From Alistipes sp. (GTDB lineage: Bacteria; Bacteroidota; Bacteroidia; Bacteroidales; Rikenellaceae), in NCBI GenBank assembly GCA_017937125.1, contig JAGBEH010000007.1:248001-312000 (forward strand): a DNA stretch of 64,000 bases. The letters run 5' to 3'. The notes under the pieces were generated by a model, which was not told the DNA's origin, searched no databases, and saw nothing but the letters and a program-made list of their open reading frames with translations. A program made the translations under genes and the position numbers. Shown here piece by piece: positions 26,480 to 35,503 of this stretch (position 1 is its first letter; each line of letters opens with the position of its first letter).

Positions 26480-27226
26480 ATGAAGATCATAGCGGGACCT
26501 TGCGTCATCGAGGATGCCGCGCTGCTCGATTGCGTCGCGCAGCGTCTGGTCGATATTAACGGCCGTCTGGGTACGGATATTATTTTCAAGGCGTCGTTCG
26601 ACAAAGCCAATCGCACCTCCGTGCACTCCTATCGCGGCGTGGGCATCGACCTCGGACTTCGGATGCTTGCCGACGTCAAATCCAAATGGGGGCTTCGTAT
26701 TCTCACCGACATCCACGAAGCGTGGCAGGCCGCACCTGCGGGCGAGGTCGTCGATGTGATACAGATTCCCGCGTTTCTTTGCCGCCAGACCGACCTTCTG
26801 GTCGCTGCCGCCAAGACGGGCAGGACGGTGAACATCAAAAAAGCGCAGTTCCTTTCTGGTTCCGATATGCTCTATCCTTACCAGAAGGCGCAGGATGCGG
26901 GAGCCGCCGAGATATGGCTTACCGAGCGCGGCAACTCGTTCGGCTACAATAATCTGGTGGTCGATTTCCGCAACATCCCCGATATGCTGAAGATAGCGCC
27001 TACGGTAATTATGGACTGCACCCATTCCGTACAGAGACCCGGTGCGGCGGGTGGCAAGACGGGCGGCAACCGCGAGTTCGTGCCCGCTATGGCATTGGCT
27101 GCCAAGGCATTCGGTGCCAACGGATATTTTTTCGAGGTTCATCCCGACCCCGACAAGGGTTTGAGCGACGGTCCCAATATGCTCGAACTCGATAAATTGG
27201 AAGAGGTAATCGCAACTTTGATATGA
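26480..27226 (+). CDS. kdsA: Kdo-8-phosphate synthase
   Basis: The 248-residue aldolase-type enzyme condenses phosphoenolpyruvate with arabinose-5-phosphate. IIAGPCVIE opens the barrel; then come FKASFDKANRTS, SYRGVG, LRILTDIHE, QIPAFLCRQTDLL, NIKKAQFLS, TERGNSFGYNNLVVDFR, DCTHSVQRPG and FFEVHPDPD. The cysteine in AGPC occupies the position that distinguishes the metal-dependent class (Aquifex type) from the metal-independent class, which has Asn there (E. coli type), so a metal-dependent enzyme is inferred. It starts immediately after the kdsB stop and overlaps kdsD by 4 bases (ATGA). Confidence 0.95.
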   Translation: MKIIAGPCVIEDAALLDCVAQRLVDINGRLGTDIIFKASFDKANRTSVHSYRGVGIDLGLRMLADVKSKWGLRILTDIHEAWQAAPAGEVVDVIQIPAFLCRQTDLLVAAAKTGRTVNIKKAQFLSGSDMLYPYQKAQDAGAAEIWLTERGNSFGYNNLVVDFRNIPDMLKIAPTVIMDCTHSVQRPGAAGGKTGGNREFVPAMALAAKAFGANGYFFEVHPDPDKGLSDGPNMLELDKLEEVIATLI

Positions 27227-28191
27227 TGAACGAAACCGACAAACGTATCGCCGTCGAGGTCGCTCGGCAGGCCGTACATACCGAAGCGCTGGCTTTGAAG
27301 CATCTCGAAGCGTCGTTAGGCGATGATTTCGCCGCGGCCGTAGATATAATTCTTTCGGGCAGCGGCAAGGTCGTTATGACAGGTATGGGCAAGTCGGGGC
27401 TTATAGCCCGCAAGATAGCCGCCACGCTTGCCAGCACGGGTACTCCGAGTTTCTTCCTGCACCCGGGGGAGGCTTTTCACGGCGATTTGGGTATGATTTC
27501 GAAGGGGGATGTCGTAATAGCCCTTTCGTATTCGGGCGAGACGGACGAGATTCTGAAAATCGTACCTTTTATCCACGATAACGGCAACAAACTCATCGCT
27601 ATGACGGGCCATTCCGAATCCACGCTCGCGAAAAATGCCGATGTGCATCTGGACGTGTCGGTGCGTCATGAGGCCTGCATCCTGCATCTCGCTCCCACTT
27701 CGTCCACCACGGCGCAGATAGCTATGGGCGATGCGCTTGCGGTCGCGCTTATGAAATTGCGCGGCTTTTCGAGCGTCGATTTCGCGCGCCTGCATCCCGG
27801 TGGCAGTCTGGGTCGGCGTCTGTTGATGACCGTAGGCAACGTTATGCGCAAGAACGACCTGCCTGTCGTTGCGAGCGACTGTTCGGCCAAGGATATGATA
27901 CACGCCGTCAGCCGCGGCGGTTTGGGGCTTATAGTCATATGCGACGGCGACAGGATAGTCGGCATCGTTACCGACGGAGATATACGCCGCGCTATGGAGA
28001 GCCGACAGTCCGATTTCTTCAATATCAAGGCCGTGGATATTGCCACGCGCAACCCGAAATCGATACATCCCGAGGCCAAACTCATCGAGGCCGAAAAACT
28101 TATGACGCGCCACAAGGTCAATTCCCTGCTCGTAACCGATGATGCGGGCAAGCTCGTCGGTGTAATCCAGATATACGACATCAAGTTGTAA
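27223..28191 (+). CDS. kdsD: Arabinose-5-phosphate isomerase (SIS plus CBS domains)
   Basis: This 322-residue enzyme interconverts ribulose-5-phosphate and arabinose-5-phosphate, the KdsA substrate. The SIS domain (about 30-190) contains GMGKSGLIARKIAATLASTGTPSFFLHP... (key residues Lys and Ser of GKSG), ALSYSGETDEI and APTSSTTAQIAMGDALA. Two CBS domains follow (about 205-322), as in KdsD/KpsF. The ATG overlaps the kdsA stop, so kdsB, kdsA and kdsD supply and activate Kdo from one transcript. Two adjacent ATGs (27223 and 27226) are possible starts. Confidence 0.94.
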   Translation: MMNETDKRIAVEVARQAVHTEALALKHLEASLGDDFAAAVDIILSGSGKVVMTGMGKSGLIARKIAATLASTGTPSFFLHPGEAFHGDLGMISKGDVVIALSYSGETDEILKIVPFIHDNGNKLIAMTGHSESTLAKNADVHLDVSVRHEACILHLAPTSSTTAQIAMGDALAVALMKLRGFSSVDFARLHPGGSLGRRLLMTVGNVMRKNDLPVVASDCSAKDMIHAVSRGGLGLIVICDGDRIVGIVTDGDIRRAMESRQSDFFNIKAVDIATRNPKSIHPEAKLIEAEKLMTRHKVNSLLVTDDAGKLVGVIQIYDIKL

Positions 28192-28305
28192 TCTCGGCCG
28201 TGCTGTCGCCGCATAGTATTCAGTGCGGCGAGGTGCAGCGATATGCTTTACCTATAAACTCTCGCTGTCACTGCGCGGAACGCTATGCGGTGACGGACAG
28301 ATTTA

Positions 28306-28337
28306 GACGCGCCGCGAATTTATATTCGCGGCGCGTC
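28306..28337 (+). terminator. Terminator of the lon/Kdo operon
   Basis: A perfect 14-bp stem (GACGCGCCGCGAAT at 28306-28319 with 28324-28337) and a TTAT loop are followed by GTTTCTTGTT. It lies 114 bases after the kdsD stop. Confidence 0.82.
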
Positions 28338-28646
28338 GTTTCTTGTTCGTCGTTTCTTGTTCGCCCGTTTCCGAGTCCGCGATATCGTCGGTTTGCAGGT
28401 CTCCCGTTTCCGCTCCTCGCCTTTGCATATTCCCGTCCCGTTCCCCCGTTCCCTCGCACCTTTATCTTTTTATTATTGTCTCCGTATGCTCCGCCTTTCG
28501 GCGGATGGTGCACCGATGCCGTCGGCAGACCTCCTCTTGTCGGCGTGGACGCCGAATCACGAAAATAATTCGCTTTTATCGCACCGATGTAACGAGCGGG
28601 TCTCTATTTGGTAACGAGCGTGCGGTGTGCGGTGACGATTCTTGAG

Positions 28647-28654
28647 TACTTTTG
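28647..28654 (+). promoter_or_regulatory. -7 box upstream of the utilisation locus
   Basis: TACTTTTG matches TAnnTTTG. Transcription would begin near 28660, about 59 bases before the sugar porter ATG, which also argues against longer start choices for that gene. Confidence 0.6.
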
Positions 28655-28718
28655 TAATGGAATGAAGAACAACCGTCGCATCGCAGGATGCGATATACCG
28701 AAACCTGATTTGAATCAT

Positions 28719-30047
28719 ATGAAAAGAAACTCGACAATCGTCTTTTATGCCGTCGTTGCGGCATTCGGAGCGCTGGTCGTCGGAATGAATCTCGGCGGCA
28801 TTTCGGGCGCTATCGACATCATCGAACGCGAATTCGCGCTTTCCGCCCTCGGTAAGGGCTTCGTAGCGAGCGCACTTATGGTCGGCTGCCTGTTCGGGGC
28901 ACTGCTCGGCGGCGGATTGAGCGACCGCTACGGGCGCCGCCTTATGCTCGTCGTCTCGGCCTGCCTGCTCGGTATCTCGGCTGCGGGATGCTCCCTGCTG
29001 ATGCCTACCGCGACCTCGCTCGTCATCTTCCGTCTTGTGGGCGGCATAGGTGTAGGCGTGCTGTCGGCGGTGATACCTATTTATATATCCGAAATCTCGC
29101 CTGCACGCCTGCGCGGTACGTTCGTGTCGCTCTACCAGCTGTTTGTGGTCGTAGGCATACTGGCCGCCTATTGCGCCAATTATGCTTTTGCGGGCCTTGT
29201 CGGCGATTGGCGGTATATGCTCGGCCTGCCGTTGGTTTTCGCCGTTCTCGATGTGCTGCTGCTGACACTGCTGCCCGAGAGCCCTCGCTGGCTTATCCAG
29301 CGCAATCGTATCGACGATGCGCGTCGGGCTATCGACCGTTTCGGTATCGACAGTGCCGATGCCGAGGCGATGATGGAGGCGGGACGTGCTGCGACCGAAA
29401 AATCGGCGCGATTCTCCGAACTTTTCAAGGGCACGACCCTGAAAATCGTTCTGCTCGGCTCGATGCTGGCCGCTTTCCAGCAGATAACGGGTATCAACGT
29501 GGTCATCAGCTATGCCCCGAGCATTCTCGGCAGTGTCGGTATCGCCGACAGCGACCCGCTGTTGCAGACCGTGTTCGTCGGAGCTGCCAATCTCGTATTC
29601 ACTGTCATCGCATTGTGGGTGTGCGACAAGTTCAGCCGTAAGACATTGTTGCTGTGGGGATGTTTCGGCCTTGTGATATCGCTCGGATACCTCGCTTACG
29701 CCTTTTCCGTTCCGGAGCCGAACGATACGGGCATACTCGTCGCCATTCTCGCCTACATAGCCTTTTTCGCCCTTTCGCTTTCGCCTTTGATGTTCGTCGT
29801 TACGGCCGAGATCTATCCGTCCTACATACGCGGTACGGCTATGGCTCTCTCGACGGGTATCAGTTGGGTGTGCGCATTCCTTGTGGTGCAGTTCTATCCG
29901 TGGATCGAAAATACGCTCGGTGCCGATACGGCATTCGGCATCTTTGCGGTGTTGAGCCTTGCCGCGGGGCTGTTCATCAAATTCTTTATCCCCGAAACCA
30001 AGGGACGCTCGCTCGAAGAGATCGAGGCTTATTTTTACAGGAAATAG
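28719..30047 (+). CDS. Sugar porter (MFS), probably for fructose or a related monosaccharide
   Basis: The 442-residue, 12-helix transporter belongs to the sugar porter family: GMNLGGISGAI in helix 1, GGGLSDRYGRRLML, the loop R-L-R-G-T (ARLRGTFVSLYQ), PESPRWL, an FQQITGINVVISYAP helix, and the C-terminal PETKGRSLEEIE. ATG at 28719 is chosen because it lies just before the first helix and downstream of the predicted transcription start. It precedes a PfkB kinase by 13 bases. A proton-symported monosaccharide released by the downstream GH172 and DUF4185 enzymes would be carried across the inner membrane; fructose is most likely because of the kinase and the sensor type. Confidence 0.86.
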   Translation: MKRNSTIVFYAVVAAFGALVVGMNLGGISGAIDIIEREFALSALGKGFVASALMVGCLFGALLGGGLSDRYGRRLMLVVSACLLGISAAGCSLLMPTATSLVIFRLVGGIGVGVLSAVIPIYISEISPARLRGTFVSLYQLFVVVGILAAYCANYAFAGLVGDWRYMLGLPLVFAVLDVLLLTLLPESPRWLIQRNRIDDARRAIDRFGIDSADAEAMMEAGRAATEKSARFSELFKGTTLKIVLLGSMLAAFQQITGINVVISYAPSILGSVGIADSDPLLQTVFVGAANLVFTVIALWVCDKFSRKTLLLWGCFGLVISLGYLAYAFSVPEPNDTGILVAILAYIAFFALSLSPLMFVVTAEIYPSYIRGTAMALSTGISWVCAFLVVQFYPWIENTLGADTAFGIFAVLSLAAGLFIKFFIPETKGRSLEEIEAYFYRK

Positions 30048-30060
30048 AGGAGGATAAGTT

Positions 30061-30921
30061 ATGGAACGACCGATAGTAATAGGAATAGGGGAATTTTTGT
30101 GGGATGTACTGCCCGACGGGAAAAAGGCGGGCGGAGCACCCGTGAATTTCGCATACCACGCATCGCAGCACGGAGTGGACGGCTGGGCGGTGAGCGCCGT
30201 CGGGTATGATGACCTCGGCGACGAACTGGTTGCCGTCGCCGAAGCGCACGGCATCGCGCTCATGGTCGAACGTGTGGATTATCCGACAGGCACCGTGCAG
30301 GTTACGTTGAACAACGGCTCGCCCGACTACGACATATGCCGTAATGTGGCCTGGGACCATATACCGCTGACGGAGCGCGCCCTGCAACTCGCCCGCAAAG
30401 CCTCGGCCGTAAGTTTCGGCACGCTTGCGCAGCGCAGCCCCGTGTCGCGGGCGACGACCGAGGCGTTGGTGGCCGCGACGCCTGCCGATGCACTGCGCGT
30501 CTATGACATAAACCTGCGCAAGGACTTTTATTCCGAGCAGCTTATACGCGATTCGCTCGATATGGCCGACATATTCAAGATCAACGACGAGGAGCTCGAG
30601 ACGGTGAAACGAATGTTCGGCCTCGGCGATCTCTCCGCCGACGATGCCTGCCGCCGTATCATCGAACGGTTCGGACTTAAGATGCTTGTACTTACGGGCG
30701 GCGCCGAGTTCAGTTCGATATACACTTCCGAGTCGGTATCGACACTGCCCACGCCGCGTGTCGAGGTCGCCGATTCGGTCGGTGCGGGCGATTCGTTCTC
30801 GGGGGCGCTTATCGCCACGTTGCTTACGGGCGGCAGTATCGCCGAGGCGCATCGTGCCGCCGTGGAGACCGCCGCATACGTATGCACACGTTCGGGGGCG
30901 TGGACTCCGCCGCGCAAATGA
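30061..30921 (+). CDS. PfkB-family sugar kinase, probable fructokinase
   Basis: This 286-residue cytosolic kinase starts with GIGEFLWDVLPDGKKAGGAPVN, the fructokinase-type PfkB opening with the G-G-A-P-x-N motif, and has the second signature DSVGAGDSFSGAL (about 237-249), whose Asp (GAGD) is the catalytic base. RKDFYSEQLI and KINDEELE also fit Bacteroides fructokinases. It probably phosphorylates the sugar imported by the adjacent porter. A D-ribulose- or ribose-type substrate cannot be excluded from sequence alone, which matters if the locus degrades D-arabinan. Confidence 0.85.
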   Translation: MERPIVIGIGEFLWDVLPDGKKAGGAPVNFAYHASQHGVDGWAVSAVGYDDLGDELVAVAEAHGIALMVERVDYPTGTVQVTLNNGSPDYDICRNVAWDHIPLTERALQLARKASAVSFGTLAQRSPVSRATTEALVAATPADALRVYDINLRKDFYSEQLIRDSLDMADIFKINDEELETVKRMFGLGDLSADDACRRIIERFGLKMLVLTGGAEFSSIYTSESVSTLPTPRVEVADSVGAGDSFSGALIATLLTGGSIAEAHRAAVETAAYVCTRSGAWTPPRK

Positions 30922-30963
30922 TCCGCATCGCTTTATTACGAAATACAAACTTAAATCCATCCT

Positions 30964-32559
30964 ATGAAACTCGAAAAATACTATGCCGCCGCGGTATGCC
31001 TCGTATGCTGCGTCGCGTGCGGTGTACATACTTCCGACTGCGAAGATGCTGCGACGGTTACGCTGGAGACCCTGCTCGACGAGATGACCTCGCGCGATGC
31101 CGTGACGCGTTTTCCGTCCGTGAGGTATACCCAGCGTCAGGCGAGCAGTTACGACCGCCGTTCTTCGGCACCCGACAAGGCGGGCTGGTTCGCCAACGAT
31201 GACGGTGCAGGTTACGAGCGGCTCGATACCGTCTGCGGCCGTGTCGAGAAGGTGCTCTTCGATAGCAAAGGGCCGGGGGCCGTAACGCGCATATGGCTTA
31301 CTACCAAGGAGAAGTTCGGAACCATGCGTTTCTATCTCGACGGTTCCGCCGAACCTCAGATCGTCGTTCCCGCCTATGATATGCGTCGTTTTCCCGTCGA
31401 TGTCCCCGAAGGGTTGTCGCTCACGCATACGCATTACGTCGATGCGATGGACGGTGTCGGCGGCAATACGTTCTTTCTGCCGATACCTTATGCCGAGAGT
31501 TGCAGGATAACGTTCGAGGAGCCTGATATCACGGTCAAAATCCCGCGTTATTACCAGATCAATTACCGCACATATCCTGCGGGCACTTCAGTCCGTACGT
31601 TTACGCTCGCACAGGCACGTTCCGCTGTCGGACATATGCGTCGTGCAAGCGACGAATTGCTCACCCCGACCGATTTCACCGCAGGAAAAACCGTTTCTCG
31701 CGAGGCCGAACTGGACAAGGGCGAATCGCTTGTCGTCAGGACGGAGGGAGAGGGTGCCGTACGCCATATGGAGATTGCCGTGACCGGCATCGCTCCCGCC
31801 GATTTCGGCGCAGCGGCCGAGGCACTTGCCGTCAAGGGTCGGTTCGACGGCATAGAGTGTATCGATGCACCTCTTTCCGACTTCGCGGGCGGCGGTTTCG
31901 GAGCCCCCGAAATACACGGCTGGTATCTCGACTGCGACGGCAGGACGACCGTCAAGAGCCGTTGGGTGATGCCTTATCGCCGCAACGGGGAGATAGAGGT
32001 GGTGAACAACGGCGACAGGTGTGTCTCGGTGAGTGTGAAGATTGTCGCGGGCGATTATGTCTGGGATGCGAACTCGCTCTATTTCCGCTGCAACCACCAT
32101 TCCGAAACGGGTGTCCCGCTCAAATGCGATTACTCGTCCGCGGATAACCTCGATTGGAACTTCATAACCGTTGCGGGTCGCGGCGTCTATTGCGGCGATA
32201 TGCTGTCGCTCTACAATCACGCTGCCGACTGGTACGGCGAGGGCGACGAGAAGATATGGGTCGATGACGATACGTTCCCATCTCATTTCGGTACGGGAAC
32301 CGAAGACTATTTCAACTGTTCGTGGGCTCCCGTAATCGTATTCCTCACACCGTACGGAGGGGCGCCGCGTGCCGACGAGGAGTCGTCGCACGGCTACAAT
32401 GCCTTTATGCGTACGCGCAATCTCGATATAATCCCGTTCTGTTCGCGCCTGTGTTTCGACCTCGAAATGCTCAGCTGGCACGACGGTACGGCCGATTTGC
32501 GCGCCACATCATGGTGGTATGGCGACGAAACGGCCGAAGTAATAACCGAAAAACGCTGA
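30964..32559 (+). CDS. GH172 (DUF2961) lipoprotein, predicted alpha-D-fructofuranosidase or alpha-D-arabinofuranosidase
   Basis: The 531-residue protein has a lipobox (VCCVAC, about Cys20). It matches DUF2961: SSYDRRS, GWFANDDGAGYERLD, FDSKGPGAVTRIWLT, MRFYLDGSAEP, GGNTFFLPIPYAESCRITFEE, later NWNFITV, and GTGTEDYFNCSW, whose Glu-Asp pair is in the most conserved acidic part. Characterised members of this family (GH172) act on alpha-D-fructofuranosides, including difructose dianhydride I, or on D-arabinan as exo-alpha-D-arabinofuranosidases. The protein is probably anchored in the outer membrane or periplasm. It lies 7 bases before susC, so it belongs to the same transport system. Confidence 0.85.
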   Translation: MKLEKYYAAAVCLVCCVACGVHTSDCEDAATVTLETLLDEMTSRDAVTRFPSVRYTQRQASSYDRRSSAPDKAGWFANDDGAGYERLDTVCGRVEKVLFDSKGPGAVTRIWLTTKEKFGTMRFYLDGSAEPQIVVPAYDMRRFPVDVPEGLSLTHTHYVDAMDGVGGNTFFLPIPYAESCRITFEEPDITVKIPRYYQINYRTYPAGTSVRTFTLAQARSAVGHMRRASDELLTPTDFTAGKTVSREAELDKGESLVVRTEGEGAVRHMEIAVTGIAPADFGAAAEALAVKGRFDGIECIDAPLSDFAGGGFGAPEIHGWYLDCDGRTTVKSRWVMPYRRNGEIEVVNNGDRCVSVSVKIVAGDYVWDANSLYFRCNHHSETGVPLKCDYSSADNLDWNFITVAGRGVYCGDMLSLYNHAADWYGEGDEKIWVDDDTFPSHFGTGTEDYFNCSWAPVIVFLTPYGGAPRADEESSHGYNAFMRTRNLDIIPFCSRLCFDLEMLSWHDGTADLRATSWWYGDETAEVITEKR

Positions 32560-32566
32560 AACCGTT

Positions 32567-35485
32567 ATGAAACATATCTGTTCGAAACTTATTTTGTTGC
32601 TTGCCGCCGTGCTGTGCGCGCTATCGGCCGCAGCACAACCCGCGACCGTGAAAGGTACGGTCACCGACCGCTTCGCCCGCCCGCTTGTCGGCGTGTCGAT
32701 TATCGAGTCGGGCACTACCAACGGCGTTATCTCCGCAGGGGACGGTACTTATGAAATCGAAGTTTCTTCGCCGCAGGCGATGCTCGACTTTTCATTCCTC
32801 GGAATGCGCAGCCGTACGGAGCAGGTCGGCGGCCGAACCGTCCTCGACATAACTCTCGACGAGGATGCGCTCGGACTGGAGGATGTGGTGGTCATCGGTT
32901 ACGGCTCGGCCAGGAAAGAGGAGATTACGACATCCGTTTCGCGCGTCAAGGCCGACGAATTCATCAAGGGCGGCGTTTCGACCCCTATGCAGCTTTTGCA
33001 GGGGCGTGTCGCAGGTTTGGGCATCGCTACGACCTCGGGCGATCCGGGTGGCGATTACAGCGTACAGCTGCGCGGCCTGTCTACTTTGGCCGCATCGTCA
33101 TCGCCGCTCATCGTCATCGACGGCATCGTCGGCGGGTCGCTCAACTCAGTTTCGCCTGAAGACATCGAGAGCATCGACGTTCTGAAAGACGGTTCTGCCG
33201 CAGCCATATACGGTACGCGCGGTACGAACGGCGTAATACTCGTCACCACCAAACGTCCGCAGGCGGGCAAATGCACCGTCGAGTATCACGGCTATGTCAG
33301 GATCGACCGTATGATCGATAACGAGAAATATCCGTCCGCCGAACGTTTGCGCCGTCTGAAAGAGAATTCAGCATTCTCGGCTATCAACGATTACGGGGCA
33401 TCCACCGATTGGGTGGACCGTGTTACGCGTCTGCCCGTCAGCCAGATGCACTATGTCTCTGCAAGCGGCGGCAACGACAGGTCGAGTTACGTGGCATCGG
33501 TCGCTTACGATGATCGGCGTGGCATCTACAAGACGTCGTTCGACCGTTCGCTCGCGGCGAAGATTGCGGTCAGCCACTCGATGTTCGACGACCGTTTGCG
33601 CTTGATGTTCAACATCCATGACCGTGTCGTCAAGCACGGCTATGCCCCCGACGACCTCTACTCGCAGGCCGTCTTGCGGAATCCTACCACGCCCGTCTAC
33701 AATGCCGACGGCAGCTATTACGAGAACAGCAACGGCGCCAATCCCTTGGAGCTGCTCAATGAGAATTACGGCGTGAACAAGTACAACCAGCTGACAATGA
33801 ACGGCAAGGTCGTCATCGAACCTGTCAGGGGGCTGAAGTTGAGTGCAATGCTCGCTTACCAGAACGACTACAACCAGGACGAATACACCACTACCCACAA
33901 GGCGTACAATGCCACTATGGGCAGCGAAAAGGGCAGCGCCCGCATCACGAGCGGCCATGGCGACGACCGTACGGTCGAGATTCAGGCCGATTACGGGCAC
34001 CGCTGGGGGCTGCATTCGTTCTCCGCAACGCTGGGATACAGTTACAACAAATACACTTACCAGCAGGCGGGTATGTATGCCTATGATTTCCCGATAGACG
34101 GTTTCGGAGTGTGGAATATAGGTTCGGCGGAGTCTACGCGCGACGGCGTTTCTACGTTGTCGAGCAATAAGTGGGAGCGCAAGCTGGCGGGATTCTACGG
34201 CCGCGTGAACTATAATTACGACAACCGCTATCTCCTTATGGCGAGCCTGCGGTACGAGGGAAGCGACAAGTTCGGCAAGAACAACCGTTGGGGCTGGTTT
34301 CCGTCCGTCAGCGTCGGCTGGAGGATGACAAACGAGCCGTGGCTCAGGAATGTACGCTGGATAGATGAACTCAAACTGCGTGCGGGCTACGGTGTCACGG
34401 GCACCGAGCCGAGCGATCCTTACCAGTATGTCGCCCTCTATAACTTCAACAACTCTTATATGTCCTATACCGACGGGAAGTGGGTTAGCGGCATCGTTCC
34501 GTCGAACAATCCCAACGACGACCTGAAATGGGAGGAGAAGCACGAGTTCAATATAGGTCTCGATTTCGGGTTCCTCGACGGACGCATCTCCGGATCTATC
34601 GACGGCTATTACCGTTATACGAAAGACCTGCTATATACCTACACCGTACCTACGCCGCCGAATATATCCAATACGATGCTCGCCAACGTAGGTTCGATAG
34701 AGAACACAGGTGTCGAGTTGGCGCTCAATTTCGCCATAGTGCGGCGCCGCGACATAGATTTCACCGTCGGCGGCAATATGTCCTACAATGCGAATACGCT
34801 GAAGAAACTCTCGAACGACCGTTACCATCTCGAATACCTCAATCTGGGGTATCTCGACCACGTGCAGACCTATTCGCACCGTCTCGAGGAGGGTTGGGCG
34901 ATAGGTAATTTCTACGGCTGGCGTACAGTCGGACTTAAGAGCAACGGTACGGCGTGGCGTATCAAGGGTGCCGAGAACTCTACGGCTGGCGAGGAGCAGA
35001 AGACCGTTCTCGGCAACGGTATGCCCAAGATGTTCGCGGCTTTCCATGCCAATTTCCGCTACAAGCGGTTCGACCTGTCCGTTTCGTTCCACGGGGCATT
35101 CAAGTATCAGATACTTAACCAGTACCGTATGAAGTACGAGACTCTTGCGTGGCTGTCGAGCTACAACATACCGTCATCGGCCTACGAGAAGGTCGGCGAT
35201 TACTACAATTATGCGCCGTCTACCTATTGCGACCGCTATATCGAGAACGGCGACTATCTCAAGCTCGACAACCTCGTTCTGGGGTATACGTTCAATGTCG
35301 ATAAGGTGTCTTTCATCCGGAGCATCAGACTGTATGTCGCGGGCAAGAATCTGGCGACGATAACCAAATACAAAGGCATCGACCCCGAGGCTGTTTCCAT
35401 CACGGGTCTTACACCCGGTGTGGACAACTACGTCAAGTACCCGACATTGCGCTCCTATACCGTAGGTCTCAATATAGTATTCTAA
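32567..35485 (+). CDS. SusC/RagA-type TonB-dependent outer-membrane transporter
   Basis: The 972-residue protein has a signal peptide (ends near AAAQ, residue 23) and a carboxypeptidase-regulatory-like domain (about 25-100, VKGTVTDRFARPLVGVSI). The SusC plug begins VVVIGYGSARKEEITTSVS and holds LQGRVAGLGI, LRGLSTL, PLIVIDGI, and IYGTRGTNGVILVTTK. A large beta barrel runs to the C-terminal aromatic residue (GLNIVF). With the following SusD it imports oligosaccharides across the outer membrane, powered by TonB. No extra N-terminal STN domain is present, in keeping with control by the hybrid two-component protein downstream, not by an anti-sigma pathway. Confidence 0.94.
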   Translation: MKHICSKLILLLAAVLCALSAAAQPATVKGTVTDRFARPLVGVSIIESGTTNGVISAGDGTYEIEVSSPQAMLDFSFLGMRSRTEQVGGRTVLDITLDEDALGLEDVVVIGYGSARKEEITTSVSRVKADEFIKGGVSTPMQLLQGRVAGLGIATTSGDPGGDYSVQLRGLSTLAASSSPLIVIDGIVGGSLNSVSPEDIESIDVLKDGSAAAIYGTRGTNGVILVTTKRPQAGKCTVEYHGYVRIDRMIDNEKYPSAERLRRLKENSAFSAINDYGASTDWVDRVTRLPVSQMHYVSASGGNDRSSYVASVAYDDRRGIYKTSFDRSLAAKIAVSHSMFDDRLRLMFNIHDRVVKHGYAPDDLYSQAVLRNPTTPVYNADGSYYENSNGANPLELLNENYGVNKYNQLTMNGKVVIEPVRGLKLSAMLAYQNDYNQDEYTTTHKAYNATMGSEKGSARITSGHGDDRTVEIQADYGHRWGLHSFSATLGYSYNKYTYQQAGMYAYDFPIDGFGVWNIGSAESTRDGVSTLSSNKWERKLAGFYGRVNYNYDNRYLLMASLRYEGSDKFGKNNRWGWFPSVSVGWRMTNEPWLRNVRWIDELKLRAGYGVTGTEPSDPYQYVALYNFNNSYMSYTDGKWVSGIVPSNNPNDDLKWEEKHEFNIGLDFGFLDGRISGSIDGYYRYTKDLLYTYTVPTPPNISNTMLANVGSIENTGVELALNFAIVRRRDIDFTVGGNMSYNANTLKKLSNDRYHLEYLNLGYLDHVQTYSHRLEEGWAIGNFYGWRTVGLKSNGTAWRIKGAENSTAGEEQKTVLGNGMPKMFAAFHANFRYKRFDLSVSFHGAFKYQILNQYRMKYETLAWLSSYNIPSSAYEKVGDYYNYAPSTYCDRYIENGDYLKLDNLVLGYTFNVDKVSFIRSIRLYVAGKNLATITKYKGIDPEAVSITGLTPGVDNYVKYPTLRSYTVGLNIVF

Positions 35486-35503
35486 ATTCAGGAGGACACG
35501 AAG

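Larger units (their letters stand above)
28192..28718. other. Gene-poor gap between the Kdo operon and the utilisation locus
   Basis: No supported gene was found in these 527 bases. The stretch contains a weak 7-bp hairpin (28207-28230), a strong hairpin at 28306-28337, a short direct repeat (TCGTTTCTTGTTCG twice, around 28336-28363) and, near its end, a -7 promoter box for the sugar porter. Small frames here have neither family resemblance nor a reasonable start. Confidence 0.7.

Noticed and set aside
24470..27142. 890-codon antisense open frame opposite lon, kdsB and kdsA
   Set aside because: It mirrors the codon pattern of three certain genes on the other strand, crosses their boundaries, and resembles no family; GC-rich third positions leave few antisense stops.
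28557..30263. 568-codon antisense frame opposite the sugar porter
   Set aside because: The plus strand encodes a clear 12-helix transporter; the antisense frame is low-complexity in composition and runs over the intergenic promoter.
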